A DNA stretch of 64,000 nt from Watersipora subatra (GCF_963576615.1 NC_088708.1:46921196-46985195); one strand, 5' to 3'. Positions 11,218-24,874 are shown, numbered from the stretch's first letter. Made by a program: numbers and translations. Notes: generated by a model not told the origin, from the letters alone.

Positions 11218-13771
11218 GTAAGTTGATGAGTCCTCTACTTTTTGTAGTCCTAATCTTCTGATAATTAAATTGGGCTTTGATGACTAAAGTGAGCTCTGGA
11301 GACTGCAGTCATTACATTGGGTAGTTGGCTACACTAAAATACTATAGCACTGACAATCCGCAAAAACAGTAAAACAATAGTTATGAAGCAAAATAACCAT
11401 GTATGGAGTGGCATGTACAATTGATATTTAAATTGTACAAATACAATATCAAAGTATTAAAATATTAACCATCTTTTAAAGATTGAATGTATTTCTTAAT
11501 GAGTGTAGCCTGGGTTTTCCGAATGGAAAAAGTCTAAAACACAATCAGATTTTGGTCTAGTCCATTAACTGAGTGCGTACAACAGGCTGCGCGGTGCAGC
11601 TCAGCACAGTGTACGCTTATAACCAAGAGCAATGCGCTAAAAAATATTTGTACATACAGTTCTTATTAGTGAGTAGGCAATTAGTTAGCCGGTCATATGT
11701 GTACCTAATAGGAAAAAGCCAATCGCCATCCTGCATCTAACTAATGGAAAACATGTTAACAGCCAACAGCGACCAAAGTTATTTGAGAATCATTATTTTT
11801 GTTTTTACAGTTTATTATTGCAATAAACAGCTGTGTTAGACCTTTACAGCTACCAAGGTTTTAGAAATGGGCAATAAATAAACATTTGGAAAATGGACTA
11901 CTGATTGCTACCTATTGTATCAGCAAAAGAGGATGAGAACCTGACCAAGCTCATACTGCAACACACTTTTTAGATTTTTTGTCGGTAACATTAGGCATAA
12001 AACCTTCTGCTGATTAATGTGTATGTTAAAAAACTCTGATAGGCGGTGTGGTTCATAAATAGGGTCATCTTAATCTGAGGGCACACTTCATTGGTGAAAA
12101 TTAGGTCTTTAATAAGAGCCATCACATGTAGGACAAATTAATGTACCAAAGTCTGTTCTATTCTAATAAAAAGTGTATTACGTTATTCAATAGAAAAATG
12201 ATATGGTAATGATGCTACCACTACCAGGCACAACAGCCTTTTAGCTTTTAATTTGAAACAATTTTTATTTACCCTTTATGGCCACAATGTTTGCGCTTTA
12301 ATTCTGGAATTGTCTGTTTGTGTAATAATGTTCTATCTACCAATCTTTCATACAAATAAAAGTGTCCTCAAGAACCCTGGCCATCATTTTTAGCTGTTTT
12401 TTATGAAATCTAGAGGCATTTGAAATGTTCTCTCTTCCAACAGCGTCCATAATTTTTTAACCTTGTCTTAGCATTTTACAACATATTGAAGGGTAAAGTA
12501 ACAATTTGTTCAAAACTTCATGAACTTGTAGTATGGCTCTTACTCTGTTTTTTTTTACACTAAGCCTGCTTATAAAAATGCTGATGAAATGCAGTTGCAT
12601 TTAAGTTCTGCATAAATTGTCTAAATTGTTTTTTATCACGGCTTCATTAACAAATTAAAAACTTGGTAAATTTTGATCTTGCAGCTATTTTTCCTAATTG
12701 TGCATGCAGTATGATGCTCAATTACAACAAGGCATGAAGTAAATGTAATACGAAGCAGTTTTTGCACTGATTTCTTATGTCTTCTTTTTATGTTGAAGCT
12801 GTTTCAGTGTGAACTCTTAAACTACCAATAGTACAGCTCGTTTGGCAATGTGTTTCTGTATGGCCAAGTGCTGCATGATGCAGCTTTAGCAAGCTTTTGT
12901 ACAAATTGTTTCCAATTACTGATTAATTAGTAAATTATCTTATTACATCTATACCTGATTGAAAAAAGCTATTATTTGCATATGTTGAGCAAATAAGAAT
13001 GCGTTTACAACCTGAGCAGAGTTTTGCTTTGCAAAAACTTGTTTTATGGAATCTTCTTACTGATGACCAGTAATTTCAGAAGCAATACAGCCATAAATGG
13101 TTACTAATTTCAGATCTATAGACTGAGCAACTTTATTGAGCAATAGTACTAATGAGAGTAATTATGTTCATCAGATTAATTAACATGTAAACTAATAATA
13201 TTCATAAATCATCCGACTAGAGTTTTGTGCTTACCTCACAGTAATTTCAAAATGGACGAAAAGTGGTCCCTCTCACTCGACCACTCGTTTGTAATATTTT
13301 TGGGGGCATGAACTAACATAAAAACTTATGCTGACAAACTTGCTATAAAAATATTGTTAATAAACAATTGGGGTGTAAAGTTATAACCATTTATACACTC
13401 TTTTAGAAATTAAGTTTCACGAAACACTTATGTCGCGGTAGAGAGATCCATTTGGTAGTAAAGGAGTTGAAGTTATCAGCAGGTAGATCATATGGGTTGC
13501 GGTCACAGAAACCATGGTTAAGTCGCAAATCACGAAGCTGAGTTATTTGACTTTGAAGTTGCACCAACTGAACTTATAATATTGGTAACAAATTTTTTAA
13601 CCTGTAGGTCTGGACCAATCAAAGAGTGATCTTTCTGAATCTGAAGTCAGTTTAGCCAATAAAAGTATTTTACCATCGAAAAAAAACTTAAAACCGTTGC
13701 TGTGCTAAACAAGAAGTACTGAAAAATGGTGTCCGCTAAAAATAATTGTTTCTTTTTTGCCGATTTTAAAG

Positions 13772-13840
13772 GTAACTTTGACATTTTGGACGCTTGTAAT
13801 GAGTACTTTGGTATTCTAACTGATGTCAAAAGCAGTGAAA
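13772..13840 (+). CDS. Candidate exon of the 11-20 kb gene
   Basis: A pyrimidine-rich tract (TTGTTTCTTTTTTGCCGATTTTAAAG) ends at 13771. The phase-1 frame then encodes 'NFDILDACNEYFGILTDVK' and reaches a GTAAAG donor at 13841 (phase 1). Joined to 11176-11217, the reading is continuous and protein-like. The acceptor is weak because it is AAAG rather than CAG. Confidence 0.3.
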
Positions 13841-14582
13841 GTAAAGGGAGTTGTGGTGATATTTTCCTAACGATTCTTACAAGATTACTACAATATTTAA
13901 TAATAAGAATAATTATATCAATTTTTATGAAATTAGAATCAGATTTAGTTATGAGAATAATTATTCGAGTTTGCAAGGTCGAAGTATATAGTGACCGATG
14001 GTGTGCAATATGTTACTGTTGTTAATTTTCTAAAGATTTGGTTGATGATTTAGGTGTGCCCAATATCGCGATACAATCAAGCTGTTTTTAATATCTGCAA
14101 AAATAAGTAATACACTTTCTTATAAATATACAGCTATTTCTTTGACAACCAGCTAAAATCTGTTTAGATTTTTAAATTCAGCATAGCTTTTTGGATCCAA
14201 GTACAGAAACCTAGATAAATATCACAATATCTTGATATTGGTTGCTATGTCGTTTTGAAATGTAAACAAAACTTTACATTGGTTTTCGTTTCTCAAACTT
14301 TAATACCAGTTTTCTTGGAACTATGTTTTTGCACTAATGGTAAACGTGCTTCAGTTTTTTGACCATATAATCTGCTGTAATTAGGCTAGAATCAAAATTT
14401 TGTTTGCTAAATCTTGTAATCCCGACTTACCATGAATTCTGTGATCATGACACATATTAATAGTTAATGCACTGTTTGGAACTTATAGTGCTATTGTAGA
14501 ACTACAATAAAAAATATGTCATCGCTAACAGAAATTAACTACCAGTTTTGATTTTGCATAGATGTCTTGTTTTCTATTACAG

Positions 14583-14624
14583 ATTTTAATGTGTTTGCAA
14601 GACAAAATGAAGCAACTGCAAGAG
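14583..14624 (+). CDS. Candidate 42-nt exon of the 11-20 kb gene
   Basis: The acceptor TTTCTATTACAG is strong; the donor GTTTAT is weak. Two frames are open. Phase 1 gives FNVFARQNEATAR, compatible with 13772-13840. Phase 0 gives ILMCLQDKMKQLQE, compatible with the phase-0 exon at 16738. The two neighbours cannot both be satisfied without another exon, so the exon or the splice pattern is uncertain. Confidence 0.25.
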
Positions 14625-14970
14625 GTTTATTATAGCATTTATTTCAAATTATGTTCTTATGATAGAACTTTCCGTAACAAACTTTCATTTGGCTAATACT
14701 TGTATCCATTTTTGACTAAAATAAGTCGAACCGATTTGTTTCACTCCTACTACCTGCCCTAAATTGGTGCAAATGGTCATCAGAAATGTGCTTTCTTTGC
14801 GCTGCTAAAATGGCCCATTAAATGTACTTTAATTTGATGAAAACTCAAATATTGGTTAATTATTGGCCTGTCCAAAATACCGTAAAATACTCATCTGATT
14901 TGCATGTACGACTTAGCTGCCCAAGTTGTCAATGCATGGTACTGGAGCTTGTTATCATTTTGCTTGTTGA

Positions 14971-15879
14971 AGGTTGACTTGCAACAAAATTTCATTACGG
15001 TTATTTGGTATCAAAAGATTCACCATGGCTTACTCTGCTGTGTTGTGGGTGCAAAATATGGAGAACTGTGATTAAAAGCTCTTGAAAGCTAAAAAAGAAA
15101 CAGTTAATCTCCGCGATCCCGAAACCGCCGTAGATTGGAATCAATTCATTTCTCTGACATAGTAAAATGATTTGGGTATTGTTTTGACACGTGATCTTCT
15201 CACATGAATTGTAAGTTCCGTAAAAGGCTCAATATAAAACTTCTTGTAGCACTAATTTATGACATAAACTTTGGGTTTCGCCAAAGAGCTCTTACCAAAT
15301 ATAGATGCTCGCTAGTTTACTATTTTGTTTTGGGTTGATCTAATCGTCTAGTCGCAATCTGATCATGTGACCCATGCTTCCTGCCAAACAGCGCGCATAA
15401 TTTCCGCAGCATTTTTTGACTATCACAGGTGACCAACAGGCTTGTCATGCTTATCAGATGATGATATGCATTCCTTCGAGCTAAGGTTAAAAATTAAACC
15501 ATTTTTTACGGTAGGTTTTGAGATATCAGTGCTCAAAGTGACATCAATACAGTGATGAGGAAACAGATGCTTGAGGACAATAGACATCGTTTCATTGAAT
15601 GCGTGAAGTGTAATTGTGAAAATATTTGAATGAATGAGGTTGCATGAAAGTGTAAACAGAAGCCATCTTGTTGAGCTACGTTCCATTTGACCCATGTTTG
15701 GAACGGGATTCTAATCTTTGGCAATTTCGTAATGGCGGCGATTAACTTTTCGCTTTTGAGCTTTTAAGAGCATGTTATCACATTTCTACATATATTGCAC
15801 ATGCAACACAACAGAGTAAGACATGGTGAATCTTTTGATACCAAATAGCTGTAGCGTGAATTTTGTTGCAAGTCAACCT
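14971..15879. mobile_element. TTAA-type miniature transposon, copy 1 (Kolobok-like)
   Basis: Termini are long inverted repeats of about 75 bases starting AGGTTGACTTGCAAC and continuing through 'GGTATCAAAAGATTCACCAT' and 'CTGCTGTGTTG'. The right flank is TTAA (15880-15883); the left is TTGA, a one-base change. A second full-length copy lies at 43732-44626. AGG termini with TTAA targets fit the Kolobok description (RGG ends) better than piggyBac (CCY ends). ORFs inside are chance; no transposase is seen. Confidence 0.8.
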
Positions 15880-16737
15880 TTAAGCATTAGTAATCTTTTA
15901 GACAAATGACAAGATTTTTTTTTTGGAAACATACCTTTCAAGCAACAACCGTATGCGAGTGCCACTGTACGTAATTTTGATTAATATTTTTAAACTTCAT
16001 AATCATTCTTAGTATTGACTAAGTATTATTGCTTTTTAGTTTGTGTATTTTCTTATGTAATTATTATCTGTGAATGTTTAGCTGAAGCTTGTGCAGAGCT
16101 GTCATCAACAACAATTTAGTTGAATGTCATTTACTAGTTATTCCGTTTTACAAATTGGACTATGCCTTGTGAAATAACTGCTTTATTTTAATTGTGTATA
16201 CAGCTCCTATTCACCCTTGCATGTTTATAGTTGTCATGTTCTTGCATTCTGGTTGCCTGTCCACTGACGATAGCACTTGTACAGACTATATGTAAGCATA
16301 GTGTCTGGGATAAGAACTGAAACTCACAGTTAAAGCCTATGGTGACCAGCTCTAAACTTTACTTTGCAATAATATCTAAAAGCCAAGTCCAGATCAGGGT
16401 CAGACTACTGACTATCAATTTTACGAATGAGTAATTGCTTTTGAAATACCACTTCAATATTTGAAGTCCTTGTTTTTAATAGAATATGAATAAGTTTTTA
16501 CATTGCTCAACTCGCGTTCTTCTATTGCCTACAAATCACAATGGTGACAAATATCAAAGCTGGGATTGAGAGTCATAAGCTAAAATATCAGATGCACTTC
16601 TGCTTGCTCAGTTTTTTCCTTTTTTTGCAGCAAGCAATGAGCTTTCAATTGATTAGCCATGAAAAGAGTTTAATTTTAATCGGAAAATCATTCATTCAAA
16701 AAATGTGATATTTTTATTTTGTTATTACTAATTGCAG

Positions 16738-16875
16738 GGTGTTGCTATAACATGTTCTGCACCCACTCTGGTGCTAGACAAGTTATCTAAAGAATTGGCG
16801 ATTCAAGGTTACAAAAGCTCACATATTTGGGGAGGTTTCTGGTCAGAGGAGAGCGGACAAAGGAACTTAGTGAAG
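16738..16875 (+). CDS. Internal exon of an unrecognised gene
   Basis: The acceptor CTAATTGCAG and donor AAG/GTAAAT bound 138 nt (46 codons, phase 0-0). Only this frame is open. It encodes 'GVAITCSAPTLVLDKLSKEL' and then 'GYKSSHIWGGFWSEESGQ', a soluble-looking segment rich in Ser and Trp. It splices in phase with the terminal exon at 20067. No family is recognised, and the chain back to earlier exons is incomplete because a frame-adjusting exon between 13841 and 16737 is missing. Confidence 0.6.
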
Positions 16876-18082
16876 GTAAATTAGGGTGTCAAAACACCAA
16901 AATATTGAGTGACATAGAATGAACTTTGGTGAAAAACAATATTTTTTTAGATGTATTTTACAAATATTGAGATGAAAAATTTTGTGCTAGTCCGAAAATA
17001 TCAATTATATGTATTTGGACGATGTATCTAATAGTATGCAACAAGCTATAGCTTTTTTTAACTCTGAATGACACTCGTATTGCTTAACTTGCATTTTTGT
17101 ATTATTTACAATCTCTGTTTGTGAGAAATGTACCTTTTGTTCCAAATCCTGTTCGGCCTGTCATAGCTGTTTTTTGCAGTCACCATTCAATTTTTGGGAT
17201 TAACGGGGACCAGGGTCTTTTGTGGACAGTGAAAACCAACAAAATAAAAAGTGATGTTTTTAAGTATATACATAAATAAGCCAAACTTTAAGGCCAAAAC
17301 ACTTGCATTGTTTCATAAGCATAATGTATTTGTTTCCTATGTGAAAAGTAAACCTAAGTTCCCTTCATTGACTTTTAGGTCATATTCTAACTTAAATCCA
17401 AGTATTTTAACTCAAATTATGAATTTTTTGTAGTATGGGCATAGGTCAGATTTTTATCTGGTTGGAATAGCTGTACAGCAAATTTTGCTATAATGTACAT
17501 GTATACCTATTATAACGCAAATTCCTCTCAATGTAAAGAATTTATGTAAAGCTTTTGTTTGACCAACATAAGTAATGCCATATAGGGTAAAGTGTCAAGT
17601 TGGTGAAAGTTCCCAAAATTATTAACAAAATTTTCATAGTTGTCCTTAAAAATATCGCTTACATTCTTGCCAAACTTTAGCAATGATGAGATGCATAGGG
17701 TTTGCTATTATAGATACCAATACATTGTTAAACTAGTTTGTCAATAGAGATTGTCATTTTTGTCAAAAATATGTAAAATGATTCGCCTCGCAAGAAATCA
17801 GAAATATTTGAAGGGGATCTATCAGTGAAAGCTTTGGAGTGTTAATACAGACGGTTTCCTACTTACGAACATTCGAGTTACACACAACGGTACATACGAA
17901 CAGGTCTGCGCGTATATTCATCGATAATACCGACGGTATTACCGACTTATTAGTGGCAGAAAAAGGCGCTACATAGAAGCATCACCCAGCATCCACCTTC
18001 CTCTGCCCAGTTCGTTGCAGTGCATAAGTGCGTGAACGTATCTCCAGTGCGCAAAGAACTTTTTTATTTTTCCTGTATGTAT

Positions 18083-18378
18083 TGTAAAGGAGTTTGCCGA
18101 CCTTTACTTGGCACGATCTAGACTAATAAATAAAAAGAAGAGAGTGTGTGTAGTTTCATTCAGCTTTTTTATTAGCGAAGGAAATTTCACTATTCGAGGA
18201 GCGTACATCTATCTGCTCTGCTCAAATAAATGAGAGCGCTCCGTTATATTCAGTAATATCAACTGTTCCGTCCTAACGGCAAACGGTGAGAACACCGGCT
18301 AACAAGGAGAATAAATAGGACCGCTAGCGAGTTGGTATGACAACAATAAAAGTGACGATTAATGATAGTGTTATAACA
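18083..18378 (+). repeat. Dispersed LTR-like repeat, copy 2, inside the MITE
   Basis: Starts TGTAAAGG and ends TTATAACA; matches 2285-2586. Flanking pentamers (TGTAT and TGATA) are similar but not identical, so the target duplication is unproven. Confidence 0.5.
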
Positions 18379-18390
18379 TGATATAACATG

Positions 18391-18436
18391 AAGTTGCTTC
18401 AGTGCTATATAACAAAATATAGCACTGAAGCAACTT
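18391..18436. repeat. Perfect 19-bp hairpin
   Basis: AAGTTGCTTCAGTGCTATA and its exact complement are separated by 8 bases. It lies near the right end of the MITE. Confidence 0.9.
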
Positions 18437-19339
18437 ACGAACAAATTCACTGTACAAACAATAGTTCGGAACGTAACTCGTTCGTAGGTTGGGGACCGTA
18501 TGTATACCAAGCTGAATGTCATGATATCTAGTCTCATCAAAATCTATCTTGCTCCCAAGGTCTTCCCGACGATGGATAAATGATAAGTCATACAGACACT
18601 GATTTTACTTTGTTAGCTAGCCGCAACAAGTAGCAGCCGGTCTCTTGTGGCTTTTATTCACCTCACCTTCTGTTTGATCTCCAAATTCATGTTTACTACC
18701 TTCAAAACTGAATGTTTTTTAATTGTCAAATCAGTTGATATGAGCATCAGAGTTAATTTTTTTGCTGAGCTAGAATTTATTTTGGTCATCTCAAATAGTC
18801 TACGAAGATGAACTGGTATAAACGAGCGCATTTGCACAGACATGCTAATGGCAAAGAGTAGCTTTATCATATAAGCAGAGACTAAATGGTGTAAACAAAA
18901 GCTGAAAATCTGTTTTAATAGAAACTTCTAAACTATTCAAAGAATTTCAATTATGTCTATATAATTAATGATTAATGTATAATCCTAAATATTTAGGATT
19001 TGTTTGGAGTGCACGAGAGGACAACTCTGCTTTGCAGAGTAACCTGGCAGTAACCCTATGCTTAATTTGTACATGTATGCATTGCAGTGAAAGGCATATA
19101 CATACACACCAACCTTACAGTGTTAAAGGCCAACTGAATGAAAAGGACTTTTATACAATTCATAGTCAATCTGTGCATGGAAAAAATAGACCGTGTAGAC
19201 AGTTAGGAATTTTACTCAGCTCAAGATTTTGAATCAACTTGGCTTGTACCAACAAATACCCTGGCAGTGTAGAGTGCTGTAAAAGATTATCAGTTGCAAT
19301 AATTATGCATTCAAATATTGCAAATTATTACAAGGTTAA

Positions 19340-19410
19340 TTAGCATAGTTTTTGTAGTGTCAGTCTAGCAAGGTAAATGTTGCAAGTTCAAATCCAGCGG
19401 GATGCAATAT
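19340..19410 (+). repeat. tRNA-derived SINE remnant (weak)
   Basis: AAGTTCAAATCC resembles a pol III B box, and its antisense translation gives the 'PAGFELAT' string typical of tRNA-derived SINEs. The A box is poor and no tail or second copy is seen. The rest of 18.5-20.0 kb holds no supported gene. Confidence 0.3.
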
Positions 19411-20066
19411 TTTTCCATTATCCAACGGTGGCTTTATATGGACAGACACGGTTCTCATCACAGTACAGGCTGAATGTGTAAAATTTTGTAGATTTTGGTG
19501 CATTTTGCTTAGAAATAAGAGGAATGGTAATGCTGTAATTATTAGTTTGTAAAGCAAAGCTTTTCTTAACCCAACTATTCATTACATTTTATATTTAAAA
19601 GATACCATTCTTACCTAATAGTTTGACAAAAAAGCTTTAGCTTAAAAGAAAGCATTAATGATAATGTTTGTTGTTTTTTACTTTTATTGAGTTAACTTGT
19701 GTTAACAACATCGAAACAAGAATTTTTTAAGGCTTACTAGGTTAATTTTTTTTAGGCATAACATCAACATAGTGAGAACTGCAATCTCTTTAGGGCAAAC
19801 ATAATTATGCAGAGTTTCAGTAGGAAAGCATCTTTTGTGTGACCTACAATTAGTACAGCCACCAATATAGCTAGCTGCAAAAGCCTACTCTTCAAGTTTC
19901 TGGCCAATCTCCTAAGCGTTCTAAAACAACATGATGGAGCACACTTTTTAGTCAGTATTGTTTTAAAGCTGGTTTGATATCTTTGGAAAGTCTGTAAAAT
20001 GATTAGTGTTCAACATTCTCCTAATTTTTAACTATACTAACAGGTTAATAACTGGTTTCTTTGCAG

Positions 20067-20246
20067 GTAGAGCAGCATATTTACCAGTGGAGGCAAAGTG
20101 GTCTAGATTGCCTAACCTTCAAACAACAAGTTGATGTTCAATTTCCAAAAAGACATCCAGTGACTGGAATGACATCCAACCTTAAAGTTCTTTCTGTAGC
20201 TGGGCGTGTCTACAATCAGCAAAGTTCTCTTGCGAATCGCTTCTAA
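20067..20246 (+). CDS. Terminal coding exon of an unrecognised gene
   Basis: The acceptor TTTCTTTGCAG leads in phase 0 into 59 codons ending TAA at 20244-20246. It directly continues the frame of the exon at 16738-16875. The encoded tail has Gln- and Trp-containing segments ('HIYQWRQSGLDCLTFKQQ') and ends in a basic 'SLANRF'. No membrane segment or known domain is seen. With the poly(A) signal at 20407, this fixes the 3' end and plus-strand orientation of the gene. The intron before it is 3.2 kb and carries the 17.85-kb MITE. Confidence 0.65.
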   Translation, partial: VEQHIYQWRQSGLDCLTFKQQVDVQFPKRHPVTGMTSNLKVLSVAGRVYNQQSSLANRF

Positions 20247-20406
20247 GATCTCTAGCTAAAATCATATTTTAAACGTTGTGCAGAGCCATTAGTTACAGCT
20301 ACCACAACTTCACACATTATACTCGAGGTGCCAGGAGATGGTCACACAATTTGCAAGACAATTATAGAGCTCAGTGTTTTGAAGCTCTACAGCTTTATTT
20401 GACAGA

Positions 20407-20412
20407 AATAAA
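20407..20412 (+). terminator. Poly(A) signal AATAAA
   Basis: Lies 160 bases after the stop codon of the exon at 20067-20246. From here to 21.8 kb I see no gene, only a small hairpin (AATCCCTGAAA and complement, about 21297-21325). Confidence 0.6.
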
Positions 20413-21813
20413 ATAGTCCACTTTTGTTGATAAATGTTTTATGGTATTCTTGTGAATGCTTTGATTTTTAATCTTTTGGTAATGTAACAGCTGTTTGGCC
20501 TGCTTTTGATAGGTTGCTCCATTTGCACTAAAGACTTTTAGATTTATACAAACTCATTGTGTTTTAAGAATATTTTATTTGTCACCGTTGCACTCACTTG
20601 AGCAATTTGTTTGACGTACTTATATTGAGCTTTCCTTTTCTGTAAACTCAACTCCTTGACGGGGTTGCTTAAAGAGTCAATTTTTTTCCTTTTGAGTAAG
20701 TTTGGGCTTTTTTTAAAGAAATATGCTGACCAATGTTGATAAACGCGAGTTAGATATACATGCATGCAATTTGCACAGTGTGTTCAATGTTACTGCATGG
20801 TTTCATCGAAAGCTCTTATCTGAAACATTTTATAATCCAAAGGGCCCCACATATGCTATATTTCCCAGTTTTGCCTCAGTAGCAATGAATTGACTAAATC
20901 AAATTGTATAAGTAATAAATGTGGCCACAGGTATGCAAATCTCCCATGTTTGACATTTATGTTTTTAAAATTGGGTGTCTCTGACTCTACCAGGCATATT
21001 TGGCAGCATGAATATATGCACTGTTTTAATTAATATACGTTTTAAAAGTTTTCTATTTGACAACTAAGATGGTTTCAATACCAATTACTTGATGTCAATA
21101 CCATCCTAGCGTTTATTGCAACTTATTACAACTTTTTTTAAATGGACAAAGTGCTTGTTTTTGCCATGCATGCCCACTAACAAGCTATTAAGGGAAAGCA
21201 TAAGTTTTCAATTTTATGAATAATACGTATGATAAACTTTAGATCAAAGCGCACACAGATGTGCCTGCAAATCGGTTTTCTTAGGTTCTGTTGGCAAAAT
21301 CCCTGAAATGGGGTTTCAGGGATTAGTTTGCCTTTTTAACCAATTGATAGAAAATTAAATGATGCAATAAAGGTTCATTACAAGTAAAAAGAACCAAACT
21401 AAATATCATAGTTAGCTAAATTTATATAAAAAGAAGAAGTAGAGCTTGGAACTAGGACTATCTAATTCAAGATATAAAAACATAATAGGAGGCCCTGAAT
21501 TTAATGAGAAGATAACTTCTCTTGCAAAAGAGAAGACAACTCAGAACTTTGTATAAAAATTTTCAAATTTTACGCTAATGGGAGGTCCTCCATTTCAAAC
21601 TACAAAGCCTCCTAACCTGCAAAATTTTCCAAAATGTTGAACTCTCCGGCAAATTTTATGCAAAATGCAAAATAGATACGTATGCGATCAGCATGACGAG
21701 TAGAGTTGTTTAAGCATGTTTCTAGCGAAGCCTCCTATCAGAAGCCTCCTATTATCCGAAAGCCCTATATCGTGGATATATTTTCCAAAGTGGCCTCCTA
21801 TTCAATCTAATTT

Positions 21814-21985
<172 letters not shown>

Positions 21986-23111
21986 AATAATTAGAAAACC
22001 TACAATAGAATATGAGGAAACAGTTGCTAGCCTAAAATAAAACAACCCCATCATTCAATTGTCAGCTTAGACATATCTCATTACAATGCAAGTTTTGTAT
22101 TTTGTTGTGTGTAATGCGACTAAACTATTACAAATCAATCAACAGTAGCAAAATTTGAAAAAACTGTTTCACAGCTAGGCACTAAAGAAATATAAAAATG
22201 GCCTAATCTCTAATGTTGTGTGTTAGCTGAGTTCAAAGGGTGAAAGATAGCGAGTAATTGCATTTTCCTGTTTGTTTGGTTTATGAACAACAGTATAAAA
22301 GTTTACCCTATCTGTATAGCACTTTATTGACAATAATTTCATTTCAAATATAGAAATGTTTTTTCAAATTAAGCCTTACAAAAATAGTAAAACAAAAACA
22401 AAAAATAATAAAAAGGCAACAGTTAGCCATTGAAATCAAATAAATAGTCTGACAAATAGTGTCTGAAATGCCTTTCTCTGCTAAGTGAACGAATATTAGG
22501 TGAATCATTGCTAAAGTAGCTGGCAATGATATTTTCAAAATAATTGTTAGTGGTTGTATGCAATTTGTTTATATCACCTAAGTTGAAATGAGTTGAAAAC
22601 CTGTAACTGTCTGTAAAAAACGAAAAAACGAACTATGAAAGATCTTGAAACCTTGAATTGAAGGAAAATAAACATCTAGCATAGGCAGAGTAAGAAGAGT
22701 TGGAAAGATCATTCGTTGGAATAATATGTGAGAAAATATGATGCAGATTTGCAATGAGTCGAAATGCTTTTTTTGCAACAAAAATAAACTCTTTGTGACA
22801 TATCTTGGAACTAGATTATAATAGATGTGGATACCATAAATAAATAAATCTACAAGCACAGAAAATATTGGCACTTTTTAAAACTTTCTAAAGTACCAGA
22901 ACAGTTAAATAACAATAAGATTAGAGATGTTTCCTGTGTTACATTCATCGTACAAATCATCATAGCATTATACGATCTGAAACTCGAGCCAACTCAGATC
23001 TTTGTTGTTAGCAACTTACTTCACAAAAGACCAGATCATTTTTGGATGACACTAGAATTTCATGTTTTGAAAATTGGTAACTTATTTTCTTACCATTAGC
23101 TTTATATATAT

Positions 23112-24543
23112 ACTAGTTGTGCTACTCAGCATTGCCCGGGTAGTAAAAAAATCTTTGGTCAAAAAATTGATTTGTATTTAACATATAACAACATTTGCCA
23201 TTCTAACTTTCAAACTATATATCATGATAAAAGTGTTTTGTGTAGTTGAAATAAATTAATAGAAAATAGAAAAAAATGTAAAGGTTTTCAAACTTTGTCA
23301 GACAACTGTAACTTTCAAACTTCATATAATGAAGAAACGGTTTTGTGCAAGTCAAATAAATTACAAAAAAATAATACAACTATAAAAGCGTTTGGATATA
23401 AATGTGAAATAATTAGCAAGTAATAGCCAAATTAAGTCGGTTTTACTACGATTACAATAAAAGATGATTTGGTAATGATACATTTATTACAAACTGGGAA
23501 AACAAAATAAAAAATCCTGAATACATTGAAATGATGATAAAAATTTTTGTACAAAAGTGTGTGTTTAACTCTTTCACTGTCATCTATGTACAAATTTAGC
23601 TATCGGCCTATGGCAAGCAATTTTACCAAAAAATGCCCGATATTGCTTTATGATATGTAAACAATATTTTTTCAATTTCAAACTCTATCTAGAACATTTT
23701 TGTTACATATTTTATGTTTCCAATATTTTAAAAAAGACACTGCCATGCAATAAATTCAATGTATCTATATTTTATGTATTGATAAAGCTATGTGAAGCTA
23801 TGATCGCTACGAAGCTGAAACAATCCTCTACAACGTTCCTTACTCTTACAAAACTATCACTTTCACCACCATCAGAGCAAGTGCTGCTATTTTAATTCTT
23901 TGTGTAATCATGAAAGTCTGAATCTGAATCGACTATAATGTCATCCACATAAGTAACTATCTGTTTTCTAACTTAGGAAGTACATGTACTTACATAAAAC
24001 TTACACAAAAAATGTTTGTTTTTTGTAATTGAAATTCTTGCATAGAGGTGTGTGTCTACATGCATGTGCTTAAAAAAGGTTGCTGTTCCACCAAAAGATA
24101 TCTATAAAAAACATTGAAAACAACACGATACTATTATTTCTTGATACTGGTACAAATGCAAAAATGACATATCGTACTTTGTCTGACCAGAAGGAGAAAG
24201 AATGTTAAGGCTCTTCTCTCGAATACAGTACATTTTTCTGCGTGATAAGAATTGGTCTTGACCTCAGATATAGTAATTGAACAATACAAAAAGTATTTTT
24301 TAACAGGGGCGCCGTAACGCGTAGCTGCATTGGTAAAGTAGTCATCGTGTGCTATAGCTATAGCCGGAAAGACACACGTTTGGATGGGCACATCAACTTT
24401 GAGAAATATATACATACAGTATAGATAGAGGCATGGTACTGTGTGGGCGCGACGCTAAAATAATAACTATAGCTAGACAATCAATACGATGAATACACGA
24501 ATACACGAACACACAAACTTCAAGAAATATATATATAAATAGA
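23112..24543 (-). mobile_element. Non-autonomous Helitron, duplication copy 1
   Basis: On the minus strand the element ends in the Helitron-type 3' terminus: ACCCGGGCAATGCTGAGTAG, a few bases, then CTAGT (plus-strand ACTAG at 23112-23116). A likely 5' terminus, TC after A, lies at 24543-24542 and leads into the TA- and GTGT-rich start common in animal Helitrons. Small ORFs inside (23650-23895, 24134-24415) have no Rep or helicase similarity. The plus-strand 3' end of a relative is at 37613. Confidence 0.65.
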
Positions 24544-24874
24544 TTTAAAAATAGTTGTTCGAAATCCTTATTAATGAATAGCTACCTAATTAATTTTTTC
24601 AAGTTTTTTATTGTGTGAAGGAAGCATCTTTTGCAAGCAAACTCCACAAGATGTATGTGCAAGCTGATTGGTGTAATTCTATAACCAACACTCACACCTA
24701 CTTGTATTAAAATAGGTGAGGTGCTAAGGGTTATTTTCTTTAGAGGCAAGGAGGCTTTTGAATTAGTTTGTAGCAAACCATTGCACGGAAATACATCATT
24801 GTTTTTGGTGTTACCACTTGCATTAAAATAGGTGAGAGCTACTGGTAGTCCTTGAGTCTCTCAAGGAATATTCT

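Larger units (their letters stand above)
17848..18502. mobile_element. TA-flanked inverted-repeat element (pogo/Tigger-like MITE) with a nested insertion
   Basis: TA at 17846-17847 and 18503-18504 flanks matching termini. The left reads CAGACGGTTTCCTACTTACG. The right, reverse-complemented, reads CATACGGTCCCCAACCTACG. 'ACGAACNNNCGAGTTAC' motifs follow. The CA start, TA duplication and lack of transposase suggest a Tc1/mariner/pogo-derived MITE. Without the LTR-like insert at 18083-18378 the element would be about 360 bases. Confidence 0.6.

Noticed and set aside
13647..13976. 109-codon minus-strand ORF
   Set aside because: AT-rich chance ORF opposite a better plus-strand exon candidate; no splice or promoter support.
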